DNA from: Sphingomonas_B tabacisoli
GTDB taxonomy: Bacteria; Pseudomonadota; Alphaproteobacteria; Sphingomonadales; Sphingomonadaceae
NCBI RefSeq assembly: GCF_042678385.1
Contig: NZ_JBHUDY010000001.1
Location: 1,860,001-1,924,000 of the forward strand
DNA: 64,000 bases
Reading direction: 5' to 3'
Shown: positions 49,975 to 59,399 of the stretch, in pieces
How positions within the stretch are numbered: the stretch's first letter is position 1
Layout of the letters: each line of letters starts with the position of its first letter
Made by a program: the position numbers and the translations under genes
The notes under the pieces: generated by a model
What the model was told of the DNA's origin: nothing
Seen by the model: the letters and a program-made list of their open reading frames with translations, nothing else
The model's database searches: none

Positions 49975-51822
49975 TCAGTTCTCCGCGACCGGCAGCCACA
50001 CCGCGCTCGGGTGCGCGGCGTCGTGATAGATTGTCTGGGTCGCTTTCCGATAGTCGCCTGGCTTCGCGTTGAAGATGTTGGCGACATAGGTCTGCGGATT
50101 GCGGTCGTAGAGCGGGAACAGGGTCGACTGCACCTGCACCATCATACGGTGGCCGGCGAGGAACACATGGTTCACATTGGGCAGCGACCATTTGTAGTTT
50201 TCCGCCCGCCCGGGCTTCAGCGCTTCCGGCTTTTCGAAGCTGCGGACATAGCGGCCGCGGAAGATCTCGATGCCGATCGGCAGTTCGGAGCCGTCGGGCG
50301 CGACGTCGATCAGCTTCACTACCCAATCGCTGTCCGTGCCGCTGGTCGCTGCCCATAGATCGACTTTCGGCGCGCCCATGATGTGCACTGGCTTGTCGAG
50401 CGGCGCGGAGCTGTAGGTCAGCACGTCCGGCCGCCCCTCGACGAAGCGCTGATCGTGCACCAGCCAGGTTCGCCAGGCATCGCTGTCCTTGAAATGCACC
50501 GGCCGCGGCTCAAACGGCACTGGATTGGCCGGATCGGAGACATAGGCGTCGGACCCGCCGTCCGGCTTCGACCATGAAAGCGCAAAGCTTTTCTGCAGAT
50601 AGACCGGCTTCATCGTGCCCGCCGGCCAGGTGGGGCGCACCTGCCATTGGTCGATGCCGGTTGCGTAGGTGAAGGTCGGCGGGGTCGGCGTCTGCGGCGC
50701 GCCGTCCTTCAGATAGCGATCGAGGAACGGCTTCATCACCGTGGTGCGGAATTCCAGCCCGGTATCGCCGCGCAGCTTCACCGGCCCGAGCTCTCGCGCC
50801 TCGTAATTGACGCCGCTGTGCCGCCAGGGGCCGATCACCAGCGATACCATGTCGTTGCTTTTGTCCTGCGGCTCCAGCGCCCGATAGACCGCCGGCGCGC
50901 CATAGCTGTCTTCCTGGTCCCATTGGCCGACGACCAGCATCGTCGGCACGGTCAGCTTGCGCGCGGCGAGCAGCTTGTCGACCGCCTGGTTCTGCCAATA
51001 GCTGTCGTACGCCGGATGCTCCATGAACTTGCGGGTGACGGCGAAGGCATCGAGGCCATAGGCGCGGGCGAAATCGCCGGCGGAGCCTGCCTCCAGATAG
51101 GTCGTATAGTCGTCGCCATTGCCGTGGGGGATGGCGCCGTCGTTCTTCTTCGCCATCTGCCCGGTGAAATAGTCGAAGCTGTTCAGACGGAAGGCGCCAT
51201 TGTGAAACCAGTCATCGCCCATCCAGCCATCCACCATAGGGCTTTGCGGCACTGCGGCCTTCAGCGCCGGATGCGGATCGATCAGCGCCATCAGCGAGGT
51301 AAAACCGAGATAGGATGAGCCCGTAATGCCGACCTTGCCGTTCGATTCCGGCACATTCTTCACCAGCCAATCGATCGTGTCGTAGGTGTCGGTGGCATGG
51401 TCGACCGGCGTATCGTTAAGCGGCCCGCGCAAGGGGCGGTTCATCACATAATCGCCTTCGGACTTATGGAGGCCGCGCACGTCCTGATAGACGCGGATAT
51501 AGCCGTCGTTGACGAACTCCCTGTCCATCACCGGCAGGATGTCCTCGATGTGCTGGCTCGGGATTCGCCAGGTCGCCGCACTCGCGTCGTAAGGCGTGCG
51601 GCTGAGCAGGATGGGGCCGTTCTTCATGCCCTTGCGCATGACGATGACCGTGTAGAGCTTCACCCCGTCGCGCATCGGGATCATCACTTCGCGGCGGATA
51701 TAATCGGCCTGCGGACGGACACGCTCATATTCCGGCACCGTGTCGGGCATCATGGGCGGCGTCTGGGCGGAGGCGGCGAGCGGTGCGAGCGCGAGGGTGG
51801 CGAGCAGCAGGGCTTTGATCAT
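49975..51822 (-). CDS. Secreted CocE/NonD (X-Pro dipeptidyl-peptidase S15) family hydrolase
   Basis: A 615-residue exported serine hydrolase. A signal peptide (MIKALLLATLALAPLAASAQ) is followed by an alpha/beta hydrolase domain. It has MIPMRDGVKLYTVIVMRKG, RTPYDASAATW, the nucleophile elbow GITGSSYLGFTSL, and the cap/acid region VVGQWDQEDSYGAP and VIGPWRHSGVNYE. A C-terminal jelly-roll (PVHIMGAPKVDLWAATSGTD) follows. It resembles alpha-amino-acid ester hydrolases and glutaryl-7-ACA acylases. Periplasmic; natural substrate unknown. Confidence 0.9.
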   Translation of the reverse strand: MIKALLLATLALAPLAASAQTPPMMPDTVPEYERVRPQADYIRREVMIPMRDGVKLYTVIVMRKGMKNGPILLSRTPYDASAATWRIPSQHIEDILPVMDREFVNDGYIRVYQDVRGLHKSEGDYVMNRPLRGPLNDTPVDHATDTYDTIDWLVKNVPESNGKVGITGSSYLGFTSLMALIDPHPALKAAVPQSPMVDGWMGDDWFHNGAFRLNSFDYFTGQMAKKNDGAIPHGNGDDYTTYLEAGSAGDFARAYGLDAFAVTRKFMEHPAYDSYWQNQAVDKLLAARKLTVPTMLVVGQWDQEDSYGAPAVYRALEPQDKSNDMVSLVIGPWRHSGVNYEARELGPVKLRGDTGLEFRTTVMKPFLDRYLKDGAPQTPTPPTFTYATGIDQWQVRPTWPAGTMKPVYLQKSFALSWSKPDGGSDAYVSDPANPVPFEPRPVHFKDSDAWRTWLVHDQRFVEGRPDVLTYSSAPLDKPVHIMGAPKVDLWAATSGTDSDWVVKLIDVAPDGSELPIGIEIFRGRYVRSFEKPEALKPGRAENYKWSLPNVNHVFLAGHRMMVQVQSTLFPLYDRNPQTYVANIFNAKPGDYRKATQTIYHDAAHPSAVWLPVAEN

Positions 51823-51946
51823 GCAAGCTTTATGGCGGCGGAAATCGAGCTGCGCTATGGGGCCAAGCGATCAAAATTGGATGGACGGCAATAAGCCGGA
51901 TTGAAGCACGGTATTATTTTACCCGTCGCGAATTGCCCTGTTTTGC

Positions 51947-51975
51947 TTGACTTTTGCACCCTCCCCTCGCAAATG
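51947..51975 (+). promoter_or_regulatory. Possible promoter of rplM-rpsI
   Basis: TTGACT (51947-51952), 17 bases, then CAAATG (51970-51975). The -35 is good and the -10 weak, which is common in this class. It lies about 60 bases ahead of rplM in the otherwise empty 51823-52037 gap. Confidence 0.35.
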
Positions 51976-52037
51976 CCCGCCAGAAGCGCCGCCCCGCATT
52001 GGGCGGCGTCATTCGTTTTACAGCAACCGAGGTAGCC

Positions 52038-52517
52038 ATGAAGGCGCTCATGAAGACGACCAAGTCGGCGACGCCGGCGACGGTCGAGAAGAAATGGCAT
52101 CTGATCGATGCCGATGGTCTGGTGGTCGGGCGCCTTGCCTCGATCGTCGCCAACATCCTACGCGGCAAGCACAAGCCGAGCTTCACCCCGCACATCGATT
52201 GTGGCGACAACGTCATCATCGTCAATGCCGGCAAGGTGCGCTTCACCGGCAACAAGCTGCAGGACAAGCTCTACTACAAGCACACGGGTTACCCCGGCGG
52301 CTTGAAGGAAATCACCGCGGGCAAGGTGCTGGAAGGGCGCTTCCCCGAACGCGTGCTCGAAAAAGCGATCGAGCGCATGATCCCGCGCGGTCCGCTTGGC
52401 CGCCAGCAGATGCGCAACCTGCGCATTTTCGCCGGCGCGGAGCACGACCACGAGGCCCAGAACCCCGAGGTGCTCGACGTCGCCTCGATGAACCGCAAGA
52501 ACAAGGTGGGCGCATAA
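52038..52517 (+). CDS. rplM: 50S ribosomal protein L13
   Basis: A 159-residue large-subunit protein that binds 23S rRNA early in assembly. Motifs are WHLIDADGLVVGRLASIVAN, ILRGKHKPSFTPHIDCGDNV, YYKHTGYPGGLKEITAGKVL and MIPRGPLGRQQMRNLRIFAG. ATG at 52038 follows GAGGTAGCC and starts MKALMKTTKSATPATVEKKW; a longer frame adds unrelated residues. The stop overlaps the rpsI start (TAATG), the universal L13-S9 pairing. Confidence 0.97.
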   Translation: MKALMKTTKSATPATVEKKWHLIDADGLVVGRLASIVANILRGKHKPSFTPHIDCGDNVIIVNAGKVRFTGNKLQDKLYYKHTGYPGGLKEITAGKVLEGRFPERVLEKAIERMIPRGPLGRQQMRNLRIFAGAEHDHEAQNPEVLDVASMNRKNKVGA

Positions 52518-53050
52518 TGTCCGACACGCGTCAGTCCCTCGCCGATCTCGGCAACATCACCCAGGGCATCGAGCCCGCCGCGGCCGCTCCGGCCGGTGGC
52601 GAAACCGCCGCTCCGGTCGCGCAGCAGCCTTCGGCGCCGCTCCGCGAGCAGCAGCTCGATAAGTTCGGCCGCGCCTATGCGACCGGCCGCCGCAAGGATG
52701 CGGTAGCTCGCGTCTGGTTGAAGCCCGGCAGCGGCAAGATCGTCGTCAATGGCCGCGATCAGGAAGTCTATTTCGCCCGCCCGACGCTGCGCCTGGTCAT
52801 CAACCAGCCGTTCGACGTCGCCGAGCGCCGCGAGCAGTATGACGTGATCGCGACCGTGAAGGGTGGCGGCCTTTCGGGCCAGGCCGGTGCGGTCAAGCAC
52901 GGCATCGCGCAGGCGCTCAGCCGCTACGAGCCGAAGCTCCGCTCGGCCGTGAAGGCCGCCGGCTTCCTGACCCGCGACCCGCGCGTCGTGGAACGCAAGA
53001 AGTACGGCCGCGCCAAGGCCCGCCGCAGCTTCCAGTTCTCGAAGCGCTAA
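52517..53050 (+). CDS. rpsI: 30S ribosomal protein S9
   Basis: A 177-residue small-subunit protein whose C-terminal tail reaches the P-site tRNA. The core has GRAYATGRRKDAVARVWLKP, GKIVVNGRDQEVYFARPTLR, GGGLSGQAGAVKHGIAQALS and the terminal FLTRDPRVVERKKYGRAKAR, ending FSKR. It carries an N-terminal extension of about 45 residues rich in Ala, Pro and Gln, common in alphaproteobacterial S9. Shares one base with the rplM stop. Confidence 0.97.
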   Translation: MSDTRQSLADLGNITQGIEPAAAAPAGGETAAPVAQQPSAPLREQQLDKFGRAYATGRRKDAVARVWLKPGSGKIVVNGRDQEVYFARPTLRLVINQPFDVAERREQYDVIATVKGGGLSGQAGAVKHGIAQALSRYEPKLRSAVKAAGFLTRDPRVVERKKYGRAKARRSFQFSKR

Positions 53051-53070
53051 GGCTTACTGCCGGAAAACGA

Positions 53071-53099
53071 CAAGGGCGGTCCCCATGGGGCCGCCCTTG
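53071..53099 (+). terminator. Hairpin after rpsI (probable terminator)
   Basis: A GC-rich inverted repeat (CAAGGGCGGTCCCC with GGGGCCGCCCTTG around AT), 20 bases after the rpsI stop. The T-run is missing, so termination may need other factors. Confidence 0.6.
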
Positions 53100-53134
53100 C
53101 TGATTCAGGGGTGGAAGATTGCGTTTGGCGTTCC

Positions 53135-53407
53135 TTAGCGGCTGACGACCTCGACCCGCGGTTTCTTCGCAGGTTCGGCCCGGAACGACACCGGAGTCAT
53201 GCCGAAATAGCCTGTCACATAGCCGTTACGGACGACGTAACGAAATGTCGAACCGCCCTTTACCCGGCCATTAAGGATCGTGGACGGGCCCGATTCCCGA
53301 GCGGTGTAGATGTAGGTGACGCCGTCTCGCGTGAAGCTCTGCTCCCCGGATTCGACGGAAGGAGACGCAGCAGCAAGGGCCACCAAAGCAACGGAACTGA
53401 GAGACAT
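53135..53407 (-). CDS. Small secreted hypothetical protein
   Basis: About 90 residues. The N-terminus MSLSSVALVALAAASPSVES resembles a signal peptide. The rest (FTRDGVTYIYTARESGPSTI, STFRYVVRNGYVTGYFGMTP) is a small beta-rich module ending in a basic tail. ATG at 53407 is preceded by AGGACC; the longer frame upstream lacks features. It lies between rpsI and the efflux operon. No known family, although similar short secreted proteins are common in sphingomonads. Confidence 0.6.
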   Translation of the reverse strand: MSLSSVALVALAAASPSVESGEQSFTRDGVTYIYTARESGPSTILNGRVKGGSTFRYVVRNGYVTGYFGMTPVSFRAEPAKKPRVEVVSR

Positions 53408-53534
53408 GGTCCTAATCCTTTCATCAAAGGACCAGACAGGCACCTCTCCTACCGCGGCGGCTTCAGTTATGCTGCGCTGCACAATAATAGCAAATGCAAA
53501 GGACGCATGTTGAGTTGCATCGGGCAACTCGTCT

Positions 53535-54905
53535 TCAGCCCGGCGCCTGCCACCCTCCACCCATCGCCTGATACAGCGCGATGCGCGCGGCTAACTCGTC
53601 GGCTCGGGTCTGGATCAGGGACAGTTCGGCGCTGAGCAGGCCGCGTTGCGCGTCCAGCTGTTCAAGATAGGTTGAATAGCCGGCGCGGTAGCGATTGGTC
53701 GCCAGCCTCAGCCCCTCGGCGAGCGCAGCGCGCTGCGCCTGCAGATGATCGAGCTGCTGGGACAGGCGCTGCACTGCCGCCAGATTGTCCTCCACCTCGC
53801 GGAAAGCCGTCAGCGCGGTCCGGCGATAAGTGAAAGCAGCGACGTCGCGCTGGGCTGCCGCGCTTTCAGCCTGCGCCCTCAGCCGGTCGCCTTCGAACAG
53901 CGGCGCGAGCACGCTGCCGCCGAGCGACCAGATCGCGATCGGATCGGCAAGCAAAGTCGAGATGGCGGCGCCGGCGCTGCCGCTCAGCCGCAATTGGGGC
54001 AGGAAGCGCTTGCGTGCGGCGGACAAAGACGCGTCGGTCGCGGCGAGCTGATACTCGGCCTGGGCGACATCGGGGCGGCGGCGCAGCAGGTCCGAAGGCA
54101 GCCCTTCGGGAATCGCCGGCTCGCGCAGGACGTTGAACGCTACGCCCCGAGCGATCCTATGCGCCGTGTCGCCGGTCAGCAGGCTCAGCGCATCTTCCTG
54201 CCGGGCGATCGCAAGTTGGAGCTGCGGAATCAGCTGCGCGGTCGCCTCGTATTCGGCTTCGGCCTGGCGCTGCTCGAGGATGGGCGAATAGCCTTCCCGA
54301 GCGCGCGAGCGGGCGATCCGCATCGCTTCGTCCCGCGCGGTCAGCGTTTCGCGCGTGATCTGCAGCCGGGCATCGAGCGCGAGCAGCGTCACATAGCCGC
54401 TGGCCGTCGCCGAGGCGACGCCAAGCGCGGCGGCGTCGCGCGCCGCCTGGCTGGCGCTCACGCCCGACCGGGCCGCTGCCACTTGATCCTCCAACCTCCC
54501 GAACAGATCGACTTCGTAAGAAGCGACGAACTGCGGCTGAAGCGCGGTCTGCACGCTGGGCCGGCCGAATGCATTGACGCTCCGCGAGTGGGCAAAGCCG
54601 CCGCTCAGATCGAGCGTCGGCAGCAACTGGGCGCGCGCCGCAAGCTCCTGTGCCCGCGCATCGCGCACGCGTGCCGCTGCGATGCCCAGATCGGTGTTGT
54701 TGGCAAGCGCCCGCTCGACCAGCCGGATCAGCTCCGGGTCACCGAACGCCCGCCACCAGTCGCGCTCGATCGGCGCGGTCGGACCAAGATCGGTTCGCCA
54801 CGCCCCGGCGGGCGCGAGCGGCGGCACCGCGGCGGTCTGGGTCGCAGGGCCGGTGCAGGCGCTCGCGAGCAGCGCGATCGAAAGAGGCCAGGCCCTCATC
54901 GTCAC
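53535..54905 (-). CDS. Outer membrane factor of second efflux pump (NodT/OprM family lipoprotein)
   Basis: A 456-residue TolC-like channel with a lipoprotein signal (PLSIALLASACTGPATQ, lipobox ASAC). The family start is RDWWRAFGDPELIRLVERAL. Repeats are seen in YEVDLFGRLEDQVAAARSGV, LPSDLLRRRPDVAQAEYQLA and GGSVLAPLFEGDRLRAQAES. GTG at 54905 overlaps the stop of the fusion protein gene (GTGA). Third gene of an MFS-fusion-channel operon, the reverse of the order in the 31-35 kb operon. Confidence 0.92.
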   Translation of the reverse strand: MTMRAWPLSIALLASACTGPATQTAAVPPLAPAGAWRTDLGPTAPIERDWWRAFGDPELIRLVERALANNTDLGIAAARVRDARAQELAARAQLLPTLDLSGGFAHSRSVNAFGRPSVQTALQPQFVASYEVDLFGRLEDQVAAARSGVSASQAARDAAALGVASATASGYVTLLALDARLQITRETLTARDEAMRIARSRAREGYSPILEQRQAEAEYEATAQLIPQLQLAIARQEDALSLLTGDTAHRIARGVAFNVLREPAIPEGLPSDLLRRRPDVAQAEYQLAATDASLSAARKRFLPQLRLSGSAGAAISTLLADPIAIWSLGGSVLAPLFEGDRLRAQAESAAAQRDVAAFTYRRTALTAFREVEDNLAAVQRLSQQLDHLQAQRAALAEGLRLATNRYRAGYSTYLEQLDAQRGLLSAELSLIQTRADELAARIALYQAMGGGWQAPG

Positions 54906-55999
54906 TTGCCGGTATGGATGCGCGCGACCACCGACATGCCCGGCCGTAGCCGCGCGGCGAGGCTTTGCCCCGGGTCGATCGCAATGCGAACCGCGATCCT
55001 CTGCGCCACCTTCACGAAATTGCCGGTGGCGTTGTCGGGCTTCAGCACCGAGAATTCGGAGCCGGCGGCCGGCGCAAGGCTTTCGACGCGGCCGGACAGC
55101 TTGGCGTCGCCCAAGGCATCGACTTTGAATGTGGCGCGCTGGCCGACGCGCATGTCGCGGGTCTGCGCTTCCTTGAAGTTGGCGATGACCCAGAGCTGGC
55201 GCGGCACCAGGAACATGAGCTGCGTGCCGGCGCTGACGAGCTGGCCGACGCGCACGCCGACTTCGCTCAATTGACCGTCCTCGGGCGCGCGGATGACGCT
55301 ATGGTCCAGGTCGATCTGGGCGAGATTTACCTGTGCCTTTGCCGCTTCAACCGCTGCCGACAGCCCGCCCCGCCCGACCGTTACGGTGCGCACGTCCTGA
55401 CGTGCGATCTCGCGCGCCGCATTGGCCTGACGAACCTGCGCCTGGGCCTGGCGGAGCGCGGCGCGCGTCTGGTCCGCTTCGCGCTGCGACACGGACCCGT
55501 CCGACACCAACGCGTTCACCCGGCGCATATCGGCCTGGGCACGGAGCAATTGCGCCTTTGCGTTGGCGATCGCCGCGTCCTGCGCCAGCTCGCTCGCCTC
55601 GCGCGAACGCTGCGCCTGCGCCGAGTTCTGCAGATTGGCGATCTGCGTCAGCACGCTCGCTTTCGCCTGATCGACCTTCGCGCGATAGATGCTGTCCTCG
55701 ATGCGGACCAGCACCTCGCCTGCCTTGACCTGCTGGAAATCGTGCACCGGCACGGCAACGACGTAGCCGGAGACCTGCGGGCTGATGATCGTCGTCTTGC
55801 CGCGCACATAGGCATTGTCGGTCTGCTCGGCAGAGCCCCCGAACGGCCAGAGCTGCCAGGCGTAGAGAATGGCCAGGATCGCCGCGACGATCAGCAGCAC
55901 GATAACGATCAGAGCGCGCCGGTCCTTCGCGGGCGGGCGCCAGAAAACAGGGCGCGATGGCGCGGGGGCTGGTTGGTCCTGAGCTGCCGTATCCGTCAC
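54902..55999 (-). CDS. HlyD/EmrA-type membrane fusion protein of second efflux pump
   Basis: A 365-residue adaptor. An N-terminal cytosolic stretch and one membrane helix (ALIVIVLLIVAAILAILYAW) precede TDNAYVRGKTTIISPQVSGY and a long coiled hairpin (residues about 110-210). These are followed by LDHSVIRAPEDGQLSEVGVR and LWVIANFKEAQTRDMRVGQR. GTG at 55999 overlaps the MFS stop (GTGA). A longer upstream frame is only antiparallel to the MFS gene end. Confidence 0.92.
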   Translation of the reverse strand: MTDTAAQDQPAPAPSRPVFWRPPAKDRRALIVIVLLIVAAILAILYAWQLWPFGGSAEQTDNAYVRGKTTIISPQVSGYVVAVPVHDFQQVKAGEVLVRIEDSIYRAKVDQAKASVLTQIANLQNSAQAQRSREASELAQDAAIANAKAQLLRAQADMRRVNALVSDGSVSQREADQTRAALRQAQAQVRQANAAREIARQDVRTVTVGRGGLSAAVEAAKAQVNLAQIDLDHSVIRAPEDGQLSEVGVRVGQLVSAGTQLMFLVPRQLWVIANFKEAQTRDMRVGQRATFKVDALGDAKLSGRVESLAPAAGSEFSVLKPDNATGNFVKVAQRIAVRIAIDPGQSLAARLRPGMSVVARIHTGK

Positions 56000-57678
56000 T
56001 GCGCCCCCATCTGTTGTTTCGCGGCGGCAGCCTGCCGTTCCGCCAGTTGAACGATCGGCGACGGCTCCCTGAACCGCCAGATGCGAAACTGAATCAGCAG
56101 GCCCCAAATGAACGCGAGGCAAGCGAGCACGCCGATCAGCATGAACACGTCGTTATAGGCAAGGATGTTCGCCTCCCGCGCGACCTGCTGGCCAAGCAGA
56201 ACGGTTCCTTCCGCCCCCCGCAGCGTCGGATCCGCGATGACGCCGCCCATCGAACGTGTCGTACCGGCGACACGCTGCGCGACCAGCGGGTCGGTCAGCA
56301 CAATCTGCTGCACCAGCTCGTGCGAATGGAATTTCTCCCGGATCGTCTGGAATGTCCCGAAAAACGCCGCGCCAAACTGGCCACCGATATTCTGGGTGAT
56401 GTTGAACAGTATGACCCAGGTGATGAAATGCTGCGGGCCGGAAAGCAGCGTGCGGGAAATGCCGATGACCATCGCCGGACCGACAAACAGCAGCGCCCCG
56501 AACCCGATCAGCCCTTGGCTGATGTAGAAGTTTTCGGGTCTCGTCAGGTTGGTTGCGCCCGCGTCGATGAACGCGCCGACAGCGATGCAGACGCAGGCGA
56601 TGCGGATCGCCCTGCCCGGAATGGCAGGATTGAACGTAAGCACGGCGACCGCCATTCCCGCGATCGACGCGATCAGGACCACCAGATAGAGCATACGGAA
56701 CTGGTCGATACCCATGCCGACCGTTTGCAGCAGGCCGATCGAGCCGAAGGTCTGTTCCGAAACCAGGATGCGCACCGCGCTCGCCACGAGCGCCAGTCGC
56801 ACGATCTCGCGTCGGGCAAGCCAGCGCGTGTGGAGCAGCGGATTGGCCCGGTAATGCTCTATCACAAGGGCGGCGGCGATCAGCACGATCGCGGCGATCG
56901 TTGCGTAGGCGATCCACGGCGTGTCGGTCCACCACACGATCCGCCCCAATCCCAGCACGGCGCACAGGCAGGCGATGCCGGGAAAGAACAGCGCCACCGT
57001 CAGCAGGTCGGTGCGCTCGAACACTTTGTCGCGTTCGCTGGGCGGCAGCGGCAGGATCATCAGCGCGGCCAGGCAGGCGAGCGCGAGACCGAGCTCGAAA
57101 TAATAGGTCATGCGCCAGTCGCCCCATTCGAGCATCGACGGCGCCAGAACGCGTGCGATGGGAATGGCGAGTTGGGGGATGCTGATGCCGAGCATGACGC
57201 CCACCAGGCGCTTGGGCGGCGGCAAAGCCTGCATGAACGCGAGCAGGCACATGGTTGTCAGGCCGCTGGCAGCGATGCCGCTCGCGAGGCGGATCAGTAC
57301 CGCCGTCCAGAAACCGTGCACGAACAGATGACCGAGGGTCATCAGCGCATAGGCAACCAGCATCCAGCGAACGAATGGCTGTAGCCCATATTGCTGGCGC
57401 GTCTTCACCAGCACGAGGTTCGCGCAGACGTTTGCGGCAACATACGCGGCCGGCAGCCATGCTGCTTCGTCGCTGTAGAGGCCGAGCGAACCCTGCACGT
57501 AAGCGAGGTTGGCAGTGATGAGCGCGTTGCCGAGCCCGCCGGTCAGGCCGCATAGGATGGAAATGAAGACATACGCCCAGCGCCGGGCCAGCGGATGGTC
57601 GGGGCTGAAAGGGGAGCCGAGCATCATCGGCCGCTCGTGCGGCTTGAACTCGTAGTCCTGTTCCGCTCGGCTGCTCAT
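55996..57678 (-). CDS. DHA2-family (EmrB-type) MFS exporter of second efflux pump
   Basis: A 560-residue, roughly 14-helix inner membrane transporter. The sequence begins with a soluble lead and WAYVFISILCGLTGGLGNAL, and continues with AAWLPAAYVAANVCANLVLV, VLIRLASGIAASGLTTMCLL and ITWVILFNITQNIGGQFGAA. It lacks some classic DHA2 residues, such as the D1 motif seen in the first pump, and is longer. It begins the three-gene operon with the fusion protein and outer membrane factor. Substrates unknown. Confidence 0.88.
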   Translation of the reverse strand: MSSRAEQDYEFKPHERPMMLGSPFSPDHPLARRWAYVFISILCGLTGGLGNALITANLAYVQGSLGLYSDEAAWLPAAYVAANVCANLVLVKTRQQYGLQPFVRWMLVAYALMTLGHLFVHGFWTAVLIRLASGIAASGLTTMCLLAFMQALPPPKRLVGVMLGISIPQLAIPIARVLAPSMLEWGDWRMTYYFELGLALACLAALMILPLPPSERDKVFERTDLLTVALFFPGIACLCAVLGLGRIVWWTDTPWIAYATIAAIVLIAAALVIEHYRANPLLHTRWLARREIVRLALVASAVRILVSEQTFGSIGLLQTVGMGIDQFRMLYLVVLIASIAGMAVAVLTFNPAIPGRAIRIACVCIAVGAFIDAGATNLTRPENFYISQGLIGFGALLFVGPAMVIGISRTLLSGPQHFITWVILFNITQNIGGQFGAAFFGTFQTIREKFHSHELVQQIVLTDPLVAQRVAGTTRSMGGVIADPTLRGAEGTVLLGQQVAREANILAYNDVFMLIGVLACLAFIWGLLIQFRIWRFREPSPIVQLAERQAAAAKQQMGAQ

Positions 57679-57786
57679 TCAAGACCTCTGCTTCACCATA
57701 GCAGCTTTTGGCTGCCGCCAAGGGGCGGAGCGAGACCTCGCTGTCCACGAGCCTTGTCCGAAAGGCGAATAGCGCGGGGTCGCGGT

Positions 57787-58236
57787 TCAGGCCAATCGAT
57801 GCAGCGAATAGACCGGCCCGTCGGGAAGCCGCCTGCCGCTTCCCACGGCGATGATCGTGTTGAGCCATGCATAGCGCGAATCGGATGTGGCGAACGTCGC
57901 CGTGACGCGGAAATAATAGGATGCCGGATCGACATCTTCGCCGGCGGCAATGCGGGCCATGACGTCGCTTGGCCCATGCCGGATGCCAGTGTAGATCATG
58001 GCGATCGCCGCGCCGTCATTCGTTTGCAGCACGACGCGCGCGTCGATCAGAACCGCACCGTCGCTTCGGATCGTCTGCAGATCGTTTCCGCCCGGGAGCA
58101 CGATGCCGGACAGGTTTTCTCCCTCAAAGCGGCCGCCGTCGATCAGACCCAGACGGCGCTCGTATCCGGCGGGGCCGCCAGGCGCCTGAACGACCGGGAC
58201 ACTCAAGCGAAGCTCAAACAGCGGCTCGGTGTTCAT
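57787..58236 (-). CDS. DUF3237-family protein
   Basis: About 149 residues starting MNTEPLFELRLSVPVVQAPG. The DUF3237 fold is indicated by GYERRLGLIDGGRFEGENLS, GIVLPGGNDLQTIRSDGAVL, AMIYTGIRHGPSDVMARIAA and a C-terminal YAWLNTIIAVGSGRRLPDG. Family members are small and of unknown function, often beside oxidoreductases. The ATG at 58236 overlaps the nitronate monooxygenase stop (ATGA), so the two are coupled. Confidence 0.85.
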   Translation of the reverse strand: MNTEPLFELRLSVPVVQAPGGPAGYERRLGLIDGGRFEGENLSGIVLPGGNDLQTIRSDGAVLIDARVVLQTNDGAAIAMIYTGIRHGPSDVMARIAAGEDVDPASYYFRVTATFATSDSRYAWLNTIIAVGSGRRLPDGPVYSLHRLA

Positions 58237-59324
58237 GCGCGCTCCCTTCGATCCGCCTCGTTCAACTCGGCGGCCAGCGTCTCGACCAACTGCCTTGCAG
58301 ACATCGACCGCGACAGGGGCGCGCCCTGACCCGCCCATTGCGCACCGAAGCCGAACTCGCCCTTCGCCTTGCCTGCAGCGTGCAGCGCCTTCCCCAGATC
58401 GTAGGCGCGGGGATAGCTCGGAACCTCCGCATCGGGGATGTTGGCTCCCGCCGCAGTGAAGCGATTGGGGAGACACCGAGCCGGCCGACCGGAAATAGCG
58501 CGAGTCATAACCGTGTGATGAGCAGCGTCGCCGGCGAGCGCGGCGCGGTAGCCCGCGTCGGCCTGGCTTTCGTCGCACGCGATGAATGCGGTGCCGAGCA
58601 GAGCGGCGGCAGCGCCAAGCTTCAATGTCGCCGCGACTCCCGCGCCGTCCATGATGCCGCCCGCGGCGATCACCGGCACGTGGAGTTCGCGGACAAGAAG
58701 GCGGGTCAGCGCGAGTGTACCGATCTGATCGTCGCGCGCTTGCAGATCGAACGTGCCGCGATGGCCGCCCGCTTCCCACCCTTGCGCGATCACGGCGTGA
58801 ATGCCGGCGGCGTCGACGGCGCGCGCCTCATCGAGATTGGTCGCCGACGCGAGCAACACGATGCCTCTGGCTTTCAGCGTGTCGATCCAGTCCTGACGCG
58901 GCAGGCCGAAATGGAAACTGACCACCGCCGGGCGTTCCTCGAGCAGCATCGCATACATCGCTTCGTCCTCGACGAAGCTCTGGTAGATTTCAGTGAGCGC
59001 AGCAGGCGGCTGGAAGTCCAGCGCGGCGAATTGCGGCCGGAACCGCTCGATCCACGCCGCCTCGACTGCCGCATCGGCAATGGCCGGCGCATGGCAGAAA
59101 ACGTTGATGTTGACGGGGCCGGAGCTCAGCGCGCGAACATCGGCGATCATGCGCCGCGCGCCATCGGCGTCCGTCGCCCCGACGCCGAGCGAACCCACGC
59201 CGCCGGCCTGCGTCACTGCGGCAGCCATGGCGGGCGTGGAAACGCCCGCCATCGGCGCCTGGATGATCGGCAGGCGAATGCCGAGCATGTCGAGCAACGG
59301 ATCGGACTCGCGGTGCATGCCCAT
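58233..59324 (-). CDS. Nitronate monooxygenase (2-nitropropane dioxygenase family)
   Basis: A 363-residue FMN TIM-barrel enzyme. Visible are the N-terminal LPIIQAPMAGVSTPAMAAAV, GGVGSLGVGATDADGARRMI, VSFHFGLPRQDWIDTL, AVIAQGWEAGGHRGTFDL (conserved His/Gly) and VIAAGGIMDGAGVAATLKLG. These enzymes oxidise toxic propionate-3-nitronate or related nitronates. Translationally coupled to the DUF3237 gene; the azoreductase gene lies upstream, so all three may share a promoter. Confidence 0.9.
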   Translation of the reverse strand: MGMHRESDPLLDMLGIRLPIIQAPMAGVSTPAMAAAVTQAGGVGSLGVGATDADGARRMIADVRALSSGPVNINVFCHAPAIADAAVEAAWIERFRPQFAALDFQPPAALTEIYQSFVEDEAMYAMLLEERPAVVSFHFGLPRQDWIDTLKARGIVLLASATNLDEARAVDAAGIHAVIAQGWEAGGHRGTFDLQARDDQIGTLALTRLLVRELHVPVIAAGGIMDGAGVAATLKLGAAAALLGTAFIACDESQADAGYRAALAGDAAHHTVMTRAISGRPARCLPNRFTAAGANIPDAEVPSYPRAYDLGKALHAAGKAKGEFGFGAQWAGQGAPLSRSMSARQLVETLAAELNEADRRERA

Positions 59325-59399
59325 GCGATCTGAACGATCGACCGGGTTTAATCCAGCGCCCGCCGCGCAGTATCGAACCGCGCGGCAAGCTGGTCGCGG

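Noticed and set aside
56153..57868. 571-codon minus-strand frame overlapping the second MFS pump
   Set aside because: Same-strand shifted frame of the DHA2 pump gene; no membrane helices or motifs, Arg-rich.
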